This document shows, in pieces, positions 33,911 through 42,683 of a stretch of DNA of 57,549 nucleotides. The stretch is from Pseudomonadota bacterium (GTDB taxonomy: Bacteria > Pseudomonadota > Alphaproteobacteria > Acetobacterales > Acetobacteraceae), in NCBI GenBank assembly GCA_021808055.1, contig JAKBCH010000008.1, forward strand, positions 1 through 57,549. Reading direction: 5' to 3'. The notes below the pieces were generated by a model. That model saw nothing but the letters and a program-made list of their open reading frames with translations, had not been told where the DNA came from and ran no database searches. Positions within the stretch are counted from its first letter, which is position 1, and every line of letters begins with the position of its first letter. The translations under genes were made by a program, and so were the position numbers.

Positions 33911-35881
33911 TTAGGTCTTTTCAAGCATCGCCAGCAGGTCTTCCGGCGCGTCCGGATAAACCGGCACAAAGCTTTCCAATAACGTCCGCGCCTCGTCACC
34001 CCGGTTGAGCTTGTGCAGAGCCAGCACCTCACCACGCAGCGCGTGCCAAAACAGCGGCGCTGGCGGCGTCGCCTGTTTCAACAGCCAGTCTCGCACACGC
34101 GCAAAACTGGCGGCACTGCGCGGCCAGGTTTGCTTTTCCTTCAGGAACAGCACGCCGGCTGTGAACAGCGCATCGCATTCAGCTTTTGTGTAAGGCTGGG
34201 CAAGCGTCCCCAAGATCGGGTCCACCCGCTTTAACATCGACCGCGCCTGGGCAAAATTTTGCCCGTTCACCAACGTCACGAAGCAAGCCAGCAACGCAGA
34301 TTTTCTCTGCGCCTCATCCCCCCCAGCCCGCAACACCGCTTCCAGCCGCTCTGGCACCAGTGCAGGGTTTCCCACCGCGCTCAGCTCCAGATACATGCTC
34401 GTGATCGCCACATCCCGCAGCAATCCGGCGGGAATGCTCGCATCTGGTTCATTGCCAAGCCCAACCCGCAGCCGCGCCGCAACCTCATAAGCCCCGGCAT
34501 TCACCAGCCCCACAAACCCGCGCCAGCACGCAGTCTTGTCTTCCAATGCCAGCAGGCGCTCCAAGGCATCCGGCTTACCGGCCTCGGCATCGCAAAGCAG
34601 CAGCTCCGTGCGCACCACCGCCGCGATGGCCACCGAAAGCCGGTCTCGGCCCAGAGAACGGTGGTCCAGCGCCGATTGCAGCGCATCAATGGCCTGCCCG
34701 GCCAGCACCAGCATGGGCCGCACCGCCTGTCGGCTCTCACCGGCCGCCAAACGCTGCATGGCCCGGCTGAACAGGATCATCCCCAGCCCCACCGGCATTT
34801 TTGCCCCCAGCCCTTCCAGGCTATCAGCCTCTGCCCCCGGCGGCAGCGCAGCCAGCCCTTCCAGCCGGTAGCCATAACGGGCGGCGCAGGCATCGTTCAG
34901 CACAGCCCAGGCCGCTTGTGCACCCGCCTCATCCTGGTCGTTCACCGAATCAAACAGCGCCCGCCCGGCAAAGCCGATCTGCAGATCACTTCCCAGCCGA
35001 GACGCTGCCGCGCGGCTCTGCAGATACCGGCGGTAAATCGCCCGGCGGGAGGCAAAATCCTCCTCCAACGTAAACGGTGAGGGCGAGGCATAGGCCACCA
35101 GGGCGGATTCCTCCGCCCGCACCACCACATGCGCGAACCCTGCAGCCTCCAGCGCCATCCGCAGGCTTTGCGGGCTTTGCAGCACCACATGCGCGCCCGG
35201 CGCCAGCAACGCGTAAAGCTCGCCATTAGAAAGGGCGGGCGTAATCCAGTCCGCGTTCGGGGTGGTGAGCAACAGAATGCCGTCCTCGGCAATCGCCCGG
35301 CGCATCAACCCCAGAAACGCCGGCGGATCGTTCAAATGTTCGATCACCTCGGTCGAGATAATCACATCCCAAGGCCCATCGCCCAGCGTGTCCTCGGTGA
35401 AATAGCCCTGGCGGATGTCCAGCCCCAGCTCCCGCGCACCAATTTTGGCCAGCGGCGAAGGGTCATACCCCACGCCCTGCCAACCCTTGGCATTCACGCA
35501 GAAATCCAGCCCAAACCCATAGGCCCCGCCAATCTCCAGCGCCTTCGCCCCCGAGGGCTTGGCAATCCGCGTCAACGGGTCCGAAATCGGCCATATCCCG
35601 GCACCCATTTGCGCGTAGTAGGCGGGCCAGCCGATCTCAACCAGCTCATCGCCTTCATAATCCACCGTGCCCAGCACGCTGGTGAACCGCACGGCGCAAA
35701 GCGGGCACAGCCGCACCCGGTAATGGCCTGCCGTGCCCAGCAGGTCATAATCAACGTCGATCAGCTCCGCCATGCGGCCCTGATGCCCGCAATTCGGGCA
35801 AGTGGCCTCGGCCGACGCACCCGTCAGCCACTCAGCCTCGCATTGACTCGTAAGGCGGAGCTTTGCACCGGGCCGGTTCAT
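33911..35881 (-). CDS. class I methyltransferase with zinc-binding N-terminus and helical C-terminus
   Basis: 656 aa. An N-terminal Cys4 knuckle (Cys28, 31, 59, 62) precedes a SAM-dependent methyltransferase domain (motif I ALEIGGAYGFG at 114-124; VISTEVIEHLNDP about 172-184; LLLTTPNADW). From about residue 340 the chain is Ala/Leu-rich helices resembling TPR-like repeats. Such proteins occur in cell-surface polysaccharide clusters, where methylation can cap or modify chains. Its ATG overlaps the upstream stop by one base. Confidence 0.85.
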   Translation of the reverse strand: MNRPGAKLRLTSQCEAEWLTGASAEATCPNCGHQGRMAELIDVDYDLLGTAGHYRVRLCPLCAVRFTSVLGTVDYEGDELVEIGWPAYYAQMGAGIWPISDPLTRIAKPSGAKALEIGGAYGFGLDFCVNAKGWQGVGYDPSPLAKIGARELGLDIRQGYFTEDTLGDGPWDVIISTEVIEHLNDPPAFLGLMRRAIAEDGILLLTTPNADWITPALSNGELYALLAPGAHVVLQSPQSLRMALEAAGFAHVVVRAEESALVAYASPSPFTLEEDFASRRAIYRRYLQSRAAASRLGSDLQIGFAGRALFDSVNDQDEAGAQAAWAVLNDACAARYGYRLEGLAALPPGAEADSLEGLGAKMPVGLGMILFSRAMQRLAAGESRQAVRPMLVLAGQAIDALQSALDHRSLGRDRLSVAIAAVVRTELLLCDAEAGKPDALERLLALEDKTACWRGFVGLVNAGAYEVAARLRVGLGNEPDASIPAGLLRDVAITSMYLELSAVGNPALVPERLEAVLRAGGDEAQRKSALLACFVTLVNGQNFAQARSMLKRVDPILGTLAQPYTKAECDALFTAGVLFLKEKQTWPRSAASFARVRDWLLKQATPPAPLFWHALRGEVLALHKLNRGDEARTLLESFVPVYPDAPEDLLAMLEKT

Positions 35882-37584
35882 CAGACAAACAACTCCGGCA
35901 CGCGCTGCTTCAGCGCCTCGTTCAATTCAGCCCGCCGCTCCCACAGCGCACGATACCAATCCACCCGCGCTGCCACCTGGTAAGCCAGCATCCGGTTCTG
36001 GGCCACATAACCCCGCGCCGCATCGGCCATGCGCCGCGTGGCCTCAGGGTAGGCCAGCAGCCGCAGCAATGCCGCGCGCAATTCCGCCGGGCCATTGAAC
36101 AGCACCCCGGTTTTGCCATCCTGAATGGCGCTGCCATAAACCACATGGCTTGCCAGCGCGCACACGCGCGCGGCCCCGGCCTCGATAAATTTCAAATCAG
36201 ATTTGGCGCGGTTAAACGCGTTGTCCTCCAGCGGCATGAAGCTGATATCAGCCCCGCCCAGCTCACGCATATAGCTCGCATAATCCACCATCGCGGGCTC
36301 AAAGCTTTTATGCGGCGTTTCCAGCGCATTGAAAAACGCCTCGTCGAACACCACCCGAAAACGCAGGCGGTCGCCCACGGCGCGGGAGACCTCGTTCAAC
36401 ACCGGCATCAACGGCGCCCAGTCCTTCTGCCGGTTCAGCGCACCGAAAAACAGTGTGAGATGCTCCATGCTTTGAAAATTGCGCACCGGCGGCAGCTCGA
36501 ACACACCATTGGGAAACACCGCCACTTCCGCATTATCCGCCAGCAGCGCCTCAGCCAGAGCCGGCGTGCTGGTCTGTACCGCGTGCACACCCCGGAAGGT
36601 GAGCAGATCGTCCAGATTCACCCCGCGCTCTTCCATGAACATCGGGTGATCGTCGAACTCACTGACAACAACATAATCTTGTTCCAGCAACGCCCGTATC
36701 CGGGCAACACCGTTTTCGCCCAGCAATAATGGCCGGTGCAGAACCGCAACGCGCGGGGCATCGCCAAATTGCGGCTTCAACGCCGCCTCAGCAGCAAGGT
36801 TGGTATAAATTGAGCTTTCCGTGCGCAAGGCGCGCAAGGGCTCCAGCACCCGCACATCAGAAACCCCGCCTTGTGGTGCCAGCATCGTCGCCGCCAGCTC
36901 CATGCGTTGGACGTCTGTTTTGCGCGCCCGCCAGATCACCTGCAACGGGATGGACCGATTAAGGTATTCCTGCGGGTCCACTCCCAGCGCCTGCAAGGCG
37001 GGGGTGAGCAATGCCGTAAATTGTTCCGCTTTATCCGTAGCGATCGGGCGGGGGGCGGCATCTGCCAGCACAAGCCCAGCTTCCGTCAACGCGCGCGCCA
37101 TGGTGCGCGGGGTGAACCAGCGCAGATGCGTGCGGTCGAGCAACCCCTGGTCTTCATAATCGAAACTGCCGGTCAGCAGCTTGGCCGCAAAGCTCCAATG
37201 CTCGACATTGGGCATGCACACCAGCACCGTGCCTTGGGGGGAGAGATATTTCGCGTGCTCCTTCAGCACCGCCCATGGGTCGGTGAGATGCTCCAACACA
37301 TCACCGTAAACGATGCAGTCAATCCCGTCGGGAACCTCGAAGGGCATCGGGGTTTTTTCCACATCGCCCACGAACACTTCCGAAAGCCGCTGGCGCGCAT
37401 GGGCGGCGGCGGCTTCGTCCATCTCTATGCCCAGCACCCGGCAGGCGGGGTTACGCCGCAAGTAATCAGCCCCCAGCGCCCCCTGCGCACACCCCACATC
37501 CAAGATGGTTTTGGCGGCGAGCGGAATTTTATCAAGCAACTCAGGGTTGGCGAAATCTGGATACTGCGTATGAACGGCGTTCAA
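35881..37584 (-). CDS. methyltransferase-glycosyltransferase fusion
   Basis: 567 aa with two domains. Residues about 20-180 form a SAM methyltransferase: ILDVGCAQGALGADYL at 27-42, acidic motif Glu-Met-Asp at 54-56, and VYGDVLEHLTDP at 92-103. Residues about 275-560 look like a GT-B glycosyltransferase: VVSEFDDHPMF (307-317), PNGVFEL, LTLFFGALNRQKDW (376-389) and a C-terminal donor region with KSDLKFIEAGAARV. The fusion suggests that sugar transfer and methylation act on the same glycan. Co-directional and tightly coupled with the preceding cluster genes. Substrates are unknown. Confidence 0.85.
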   Translation of the reverse strand: MNAVHTQYPDFANPELLDKIPLAAKTILDVGCAQGALGADYLRRNPACRVLGIEMDEAAAAHARQRLSEVFVGDVEKTPMPFEVPDGIDCIVYGDVLEHLTDPWAVLKEHAKYLSPQGTVLVCMPNVEHWSFAAKLLTGSFDYEDQGLLDRTHLRWFTPRTMARALTEAGLVLADAAPRPIATDKAEQFTALLTPALQALGVDPQEYLNRSIPLQVIWRARKTDVQRMELAATMLAPQGGVSDVRVLEPLRALRTESSIYTNLAAEAALKPQFGDAPRVAVLHRPLLLGENGVARIRALLEQDYVVVSEFDDHPMFMEERGVNLDDLLTFRGVHAVQTSTPALAEALLADNAEVAVFPNGVFELPPVRNFQSMEHLTLFFGALNRQKDWAPLMPVLNEVSRAVGDRLRFRVVFDEAFFNALETPHKSFEPAMVDYASYMRELGGADISFMPLEDNAFNRAKSDLKFIEAGAARVCALASHVVYGSAIQDGKTGVLFNGPAELRAALLRLLAYPEATRRMADAARGYVAQNRMLAYQVAARVDWYRALWERRAELNEALKQRVPELFV

Positions 37585-37627
37585 AATTTCGGTCCTCGCG
37601 GGATGGTGTCAAGACGAACAGCCAGGA

Positions 37628-38950
37628 TCACGGCGTGGGCCGCCCAATTCCTGCATAGCTAAAACCGGCTGCGCGCAGCGGTGCCGGCTCGAAAACATTG
37701 CGCAAATCCACCACCACCCTGCCGCGCATCAGCTCCTGCAGCCGCGCCGGTGCCAAGGCCCGAAACTCGTTCCATTCGGTCATGAGTACAAGCGCGTCCG
37801 CCCCGGTCAAGGCATCAACGGTGCTCTCTTTCAACACCACGCTCTCGGGCAACAAGGGCTTCGCGGCCTGCATCGCCTGCGGGTCAAATGCCCGCACCTG
37901 CGCGCCGCGCGCAACCAGACCATGGATGAGCGGCAAAGCGGGGGATTCGCGCATGTCGTCGGTCTCGGGCTTGAAGGCCAAGCCCAGCACCGCCACCACC
38001 TTGCCATGCATATTCCCGCCGCACGCCGCCGCCACCCGCGCCGCCAGCCCTTCCTTGCGGGCATCGTTCACCGCCACCACGGATTGGATCAGCCGGGAGG
38101 GCGCCTCAGCTTCCTCGGCAATCCGCATCAGCGCCAACGTGTCCTTCGGGAAGCACGAGCCGCCAAAACCAGGCCCCGCATGCAAGAATTTCCGGCCAAT
38201 CCGCCCATCCAGCCCGATGCCGCGGGCCACGTCGTTCACATCCGCCCCCACCTTCTCGCATAAATCCGCCATCTCGTTGATGAAGGTGATCTTCATCGCG
38301 AGAAAACCATTGGCGGCGTATTTGATCAGCTCCGCCGTCTCTAACCCTGTGAACACAATCGGGGTTTCAATCAGGTAAAGCGGACGGTAAAGGCGGCGCA
38401 AAACCTCACGGGCATGCTCGCTCTCCGTCCCCACCACCACGCGGTCTGGCCGCATGAAATCAGGGATGGCGCTGCCCTCACGCAGAAATTCCGGGTTGGA
38501 GGCCACCTCCACCGCCAGATCTGGCCGCAACTTCCGCGCCATTTCCAGAATTTTGCGCCCCGTGCCCACCGGCACGGTCGATTTCGTCACGATTACCGCA
38601 GGGTGGTCCAGCGCCTGCAAAACCTGCTCCACCGCCGCGAACACATAAGTGAGGTCGGCATGGCCATCGCCACGGCGGGTGGGCGTGCCCACCGCGATAA
38701 AAATCGCCTCGGCTTGCGCGATGCCTTCTTCCAGCGTCGCCGGAAAACTTAACCGCCCGGCGGCGGCATTATCCGTCACCAGCTTGTCGAGCCCTGGCTC
38801 GTAAATCGGAATTTCGCCGCCGAGCAGGGTCTCCCGCTTTACCGGATCAGCCTCAACCACCGCCACCGATACGCCAAACTCCGCGAAACAAGCGCCAGAG
38901 ACGAGCCCGACATAGCCACCGCCGATAATCGCGATCCTCACCTCAGACAC
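37628..38950 (-). CDS. ugd: UDP-glucose 6-dehydrogenase
   Basis: 440 aa. The NAD-binding fold starts at once (RIAIIGGGYVGLVSG). EPGLDKL and STVPVGTGRK are family blocks, and SNPEFLREGSAI binds substrate. Catalytic Cys266 is in GFGGSCFPKD with Lys211 in AELIKYAAN. Oxidises UDP-glucose to UDP-glucuronate, a precursor for surface polysaccharides, which fits the neighbouring glycosyltransferase genes. Divergent from the WecA-like gene. Confidence 0.96.
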   Translation of the reverse strand: MSEVRIAIIGGGYVGLVSGACFAEFGVSVAVVEADPVKRETLLGGEIPIYEPGLDKLVTDNAAAGRLSFPATLEEGIAQAEAIFIAVGTPTRRGDGHADLTYVFAAVEQVLQALDHPAVIVTKSTVPVGTGRKILEMARKLRPDLAVEVASNPEFLREGSAIPDFMRPDRVVVGTESEHAREVLRRLYRPLYLIETPIVFTGLETAELIKYAANGFLAMKITFINEMADLCEKVGADVNDVARGIGLDGRIGRKFLHAGPGFGGSCFPKDTLALMRIAEEAEAPSRLIQSVVAVNDARKEGLAARVAAACGGNMHGKVVAVLGLAFKPETDDMRESPALPLIHGLVARGAQVRAFDPQAMQAAKPLLPESVVLKESTVDALTGADALVLMTEWNEFRALAPARLQELMRGRVVVDLRNVFEPAPLRAAGFSYAGIGRPTP

Positions 38951-39070
38951 TCCGCTCCGCTTGTAACCGTGCCTTGCTTCTGACCCGCGCGCGAAGCCAG
39001 GGCAAGCCCCACCCAGCCCAATTCCCCCGCATCTTCTATTTTCCGCGTGTTTCCGCCATGGTTCGGCTGC

Positions 39071-40144
39071 ATGAGTCTTTCCAGCGTTTCCGTTTTGTCA
39101 TTGCCCCGCCATCTGGCCCTTATGGTTGGGCTCGCCATTTTTTCCGGCATCATTGTCCGCGTCATGATCACGCTTGGCGTGCCGGACAGGCCAGACGCCC
39201 GTAAGGCCCATACCCAAACCACGCCCAAATCTGGCGGGGTGGGCATTGTTTGCGCGTTTCTGCTGGGGGTGCTGTTGCTTTACCGCTACGGCCAAGTCTC
39301 CCGCATTGCGGAGCCTTATTTCATCGGCGTCATCGCCGCCTCGCTGCTCATTGCCCTGGTTTCCATGCTGGACGATCTGCTGGACATGTCCTTCGCGGTG
39401 AAGCTTGGCACACAGCTCATCGCGGCGCTGGCCGTCATCGCCTCCGGCCTGTGGGTGCATAACGTGGCGCTGCCGTTTTTAGGCTACTTCAATCTCGGCT
39501 GGGCCGGCATGCCGCTCACTGTTTTTTTCCTGCTTTTTGTTACCAATGCGATGAATTTCATCGATGGCTTAAACGGCCTGGCCGCCGGGGTAACGCTCAT
39601 CGCCTGCCTGTTCCTGGCCGGCATTGCCGGGGTGCTGGGTGGGTTTTTCATCTACACCGCCTCGCTGTTGCTGGCTGGCGGGGTGCTGGGCTTCCTGCCT
39701 TACAACTTCCCCAAAGGCCGGATTTTCATGGGCGATGTCGGCAGCCAGTTCTGCGGGTTTATGTTGGCTCTCTTTGGCGTCGCCGCCGCGCGGTTCGAGC
39801 AGGTGCAGATGTCCTTCCTGCTGGTGCCGTTCCTGCTCTCCGGCGTTTTATACGACGTCACGTTCACCTTGTTCCGGCGTTTTCTCGCGGGCGAGAATAT
39901 CGCGCGTGCGCATAACGGGCATCTCTACCAGGTGGTGCGCCGCGCCGGGATGAACGCGAATCTGGTGACGATCATCCACTGGCTGTTCGCGGTGCTGGGC
40001 GGGCTCACCGCCATCGCGTTCATCAGCACGCCCTCGGTCCCGCGCCTCTGGATCGGGCTGGTGCCGCTGGCGGTGCAGATCGTCTGGACGCTTTATGTCA
40101 GCGCCCGGGCCAAAACAGCAGGCATCGGGCGCTGGTCCAGCTAA
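39071..40144 (+). CDS. MraY/WecA family glycosyl-1-phosphate transferase
   Basis: 357 aa from ATG 39071; a GTG at 39047 would add eight residues. Polytopic membrane enzyme that loads a sugar phosphate onto undecaprenyl phosphate. Motifs are RKAHTQTTPKSGGVGI near the start, MLDDLLDM (Mg-binding Asp pair), TNAMNFIDGLNGLAAG, FPKGRIFMGDVGSQFCG and the His-rich loop region HNGHLYQ. WecA-like rather than MraY, given the neighbouring polysaccharide genes and lack of mur genes. It probably begins assembly of the glycan made by the leftward cluster. Confidence 0.92.
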   Translation: MSLSSVSVLSLPRHLALMVGLAIFSGIIVRVMITLGVPDRPDARKAHTQTTPKSGGVGIVCAFLLGVLLLYRYGQVSRIAEPYFIGVIAASLLIALVSMLDDLLDMSFAVKLGTQLIAALAVIASGLWVHNVALPFLGYFNLGWAGMPLTVFFLLFVTNAMNFIDGLNGLAAGVTLIACLFLAGIAGVLGGFFIYTASLLLAGGVLGFLPYNFPKGRIFMGDVGSQFCGFMLALFGVAAARFEQVQMSFLLVPFLLSGVLYDVTFTLFRRFLAGENIARAHNGHLYQVVRRAGMNANLVTIIHWLFAVLGGLTAIAFISTPSVPRLWIGLVPLAVQIVWTLYVSARAKTAGIGRWSS

Positions 40145-40476
40145 AAACCGCTCTAACAGGCTGCTGCAAAACTCTTGCTCTAGAGTCGGATGATTTTAGA
40201 TCGAATCACGTAAGTGATCCGCGTGCTGAGCCACCGGCACCTTTCATCGGCGAACTTCACGCTTGCAAGGTGGCCCCCCATATCGCCATCAATGGCCGGA
40301 CAATCCGCCACCCCGGCCACCCGATCAGCCAGCGCTGCCGAAAACCCGGGGCTTTTTTACTATGCCTCTTCTTTTTCGGGTGGTTAATACCTAGTTCTCC
40401 CAGGCTCTTATCATTGATATTGCGGGCGGCCTTGCTGCAAACCAAGGTGCCGGCAAGTTAGGACAAGGAGACTAAC
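40145..40476. other. non-coding region before cfa
   Basis: No convincing gene. It starts with AGGCTGCTGCAAAACTC (about 40158-40174), which resembles insertion-sequence termini, followed by truncated repeat copy B. A G/C-rich stretch with ACCCGGGGC and a T-run near 40343-40358 could terminate a transcript. A 63-codon frame (40270-40461) has no family features. The promoter of cfa probably lies in the last 80 bases. Confidence 0.6.
40181..40220. repeat. dispersed palindromic repeat, copy B (truncated)
   Basis: TAGAGTCGGATGATTTTAGA then TCGAATCACGTAAGTGATCC. This is the left half of the family; the right arm with its CTAAAATCTG and AACAATG tail is missing. It lies 37 bases after the WecA-like gene. 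Confidence 0.8.
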
Positions 40477-41721
40477 GTGATCTGGCTGTATCATAAGCTT
40501 CTGGATCGCTGCCTGGCCAAACTGGTGCGCCGTGGTTCCTTGCTGGTTGTCTGGCCGGATGGCTCGCGCAGCGAATATGGAAAAACTGATGGGTTCCGGG
40601 CGGGTATCCACCTTAAAACCAACGCGGCGGTAAAGCGGATATCCCTCAACCCCGGCCTTGCTCTGGGCGAGGCCTATATGAATGAAACGCTCATCCCCCT
40701 TAATGGGTCCATCCATGATGTGCTGAGCGTGTTGATGGATAATCAGAACGACATCACCCTGCCCATTATTACCCTGGCGCAAAAAACCGGCCGGCTGCTG
40801 CGGCCCATTCTGCAAGCCAATAATGCCATCCGCGCCAAGCGTAACGTGGCGCATCATTACGACCTCAACGGGCGGCTTTATTCACTGTTTCTGGACCGCG
40901 ACCGGCAATATAGCTGCGCCTATTTTACCTCGGATGACGTCACGCTGGAAGAGGCTCAGCTTGCCAAGAAACGCCATATCGCCGCCAAGCTGAAGCTCGA
41001 CCGACCGGATCTGGAAGTGCTGGATATCGGCTGCGGCTGGGGCGGCATGGCGCTCACGCTGGCCCGGGAATTCGGCGCGCGAGTCACCGGCATCACGCTG
41101 TCGGAGGAGCAGCTTGCCGCCGCCCGCGCCCGCGCCGTACAGGAAGGGCTGGCGGAGCGGGTAAGCTTTGAGCTGATGGATTACCGGGCGATGAACCGGC
41201 AGTTCGACCGGATCGTCTCTGTCGGCATGTTCGAGCATGTGGGCGTGCCGAATTACGGAACTTTCTTCAAAACCGTGAAGTCCTGCCTGAAGCCAGACGG
41301 TGTGGCGCTTATCCATTCCATCGGCCGGTTTGAGGGGCCGGGCGCCACCAACCCGTGGATCGCCAAATACATCTTCCCCGGCGGTTATTCCCCTGCTTTG
41401 TCTGAGGTGTTGGCGCCGGTGGAAGAATCCGGGCTGCGCACCACGGATATTGAAATTCTGCGCCTGCATTACGCCAAAACCATCGCGCATTGGCGCAGGC
41501 GCTTCGCCGCCAACCGTGATGCCATCGCCAGCCTTTACGATGAACGCTTCTGCCGGATGTTTGAATTCTACCTCTCCGGCTCGGAGCTTGCGTTCCGCAT
41601 TTCGGATCATATGAATTTCCAGATTCAGCTTGTGCGCAAGCAGGAGGCGCTGCCCCTCACCCGCGATTATATTTTCGAAACCGAACGCGGTGCCACGCAG
41701 TTTGCCTCCGCGGGGGATTGA
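40477..41721 (+). CDS. cfa: cyclopropane-fatty-acyl-phospholipid synthase
   Basis: 414 aa with GTG start behind AAGGAG. The SAM domain has LDIGCGWGGMALTLA (about 186-200), followed by GITLSEEQL. Family blocks are YDLNGRLYSLFLDRD, YSCAYF, DRIVSVGMFEHVG and IHSIGRF. Methylenates double bonds of membrane lipids; the products aid acid and stress tolerance, which would suit an acidophile. The S49 peptidase follows 16 bases later. Confidence 0.96.
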   Translation: MIWLYHKLLDRCLAKLVRRGSLLVVWPDGSRSEYGKTDGFRAGIHLKTNAAVKRISLNPGLALGEAYMNETLIPLNGSIHDVLSVLMDNQNDITLPIITLAQKTGRLLRPILQANNAIRAKRNVAHHYDLNGRLYSLFLDRDRQYSCAYFTSDDVTLEEAQLAKKRHIAAKLKLDRPDLEVLDIGCGWGGMALTLAREFGARVTGITLSEEQLAAARARAVQEGLAERVSFELMDYRAMNRQFDRIVSVGMFEHVGVPNYGTFFKTVKSCLKPDGVALIHSIGRFEGPGATNPWIAKYIFPGGYSPALSEVLAPVEESGLRTTDIEILRLHYAKTIAHWRRRFAANRDAIASLYDERFCRMFEFYLSGSELAFRISDHMNFQIQLVRKQEALPLTRDYIFETERGATQFASAGD

Positions 41722-41737
41722 TGGCTAACAACGCTGC

Positions 41738-42526
41738 ATGAAACTTCCGTTCTTCCGGCCAAAAATTCCCGTTATACAGTTGCGCGGCATCATTGCCGCG
41801 CGGCAGGGTATGTTGAATCTGGCGGGTTGTGCGCCGATGCTGGAGCGCGGTTTTGCGCTGGCGAAAAAAACCGGCAAGCTGGTGCTGGCCATTGAAAGCC
41901 CCGGCGGTTCAGCCACCCAGTCCGATCTCATCGGCCAGTTCATCCGCCGTGAGGCCGAGGCGCATAAAATCGAGGTCACGGCTGTCATTGGTGATCTCGG
42001 GGCCTCGGGTGGTTATTGGCTGGCCTGTGCCGCGGATAATATTTACGCGAGCCGTCTTTCCATTGTCGGCTCCATCGGCGTGGTCACTGAGGGCTTCGGC
42101 CTGCAAGACTTCATCGCCCGCTTTGGCATAGAGCGCCGCACCCTTACGGCAGGGGAGAATAAGCGCCGGAACGACATGTTTGCTGCCCGCAAGCCGGAAG
42201 ATGAAGCCTTCACCCAAGGGCTGCTGGATGAGATTCACGTCATGTTCAAGGATTGGGTGCGCACCCGGCGCGGTGCCCGGCTCACCACCGATGAAACCAA
42301 AGTTTTCGATGGCGGCTATATGCTGGGCGAACGGGCGAAAACCCTCGGGTTGATTGATGGCTTCGGCGATGTGGACAAGATCGTGAAGGAGCTGGGTGGC
42401 AAAAAGGCAAAGGCCATCTGGCTCAAGCCACGCCCGCCGCGCGGGTTGATGCGCCTGATCTTCCGCAGCGCCGCTGAAGCGGTGCTGGATGTGGCGGAGG
42501 AACGCGCCGCCATCACATTGCGATAG
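41738..42526 (+). CDS. S49 family serine peptidase (SppA/SohB-like)
   Basis: 262 aa. Catalytic Ser90 in GDLGASGGYW and general-base Lys142 in TAGENKR, spaced as in the short, single-domain signal-peptide peptidase A group. There is no strong N-terminal anchor, only IPVIQLRGIIA. ESPGGSA is the substrate-binding loop. Degrades membrane-released signal peptides or misfolded proteins. The repeat copy C lies 38 bases past its stop. Confidence 0.93.
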   Translation: MKLPFFRPKIPVIQLRGIIAARQGMLNLAGCAPMLERGFALAKKTGKLVLAIESPGGSATQSDLIGQFIRREAEAHKIEVTAVIGDLGASGGYWLACAADNIYASRLSIVGSIGVVTEGFGLQDFIARFGIERRTLTAGENKRRNDMFAARKPEDEAFTQGLLDEIHVMFKDWVRTRRGARLTTDETKVFDGGYMLGERAKTLGLIDGFGDVDKIVKELGGKKAKAIWLKPRPPRGLMRLIFRSAAEAVLDVAEERAAITLR

Positions 42527-42564
42527 GCATATCCGGGGTAAAACCAATTTCGGCCCGGCGGCCT

Positions 42565-42645
42565 TAGAGCCGGATGATTTTAGATCGAATCACGGGAGAG
42601 ATCCGACCTAAAATCTGAATCCGCCTCTAAAACAATGAGATAGAG
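42565..42645. repeat. dispersed palindromic repeat, copy C
   Basis: The most complete copy: TAGAGCCGGATGATTTTAGA, a loop of about 10 bases, ATCCGACCTAAAATC, then TGAATCCGCCTCTAAAACAA and TGAGATAGAG. Lies between convergent genes (S49 peptidase and ppk), so it may also serve as a bidirectional 3' structure. Confidence 0.88.
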
Positions 42646-42683
42646 TGCGCCACATCGCCAACCTATCCGCCAGGCCGTCGCGT

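Noticed and set aside
40270..40461. 63-codon frame before cfa
   Set aside because: No ribosome-binding site or family; composition of intergenic DNA; overlaps a candidate terminator region.
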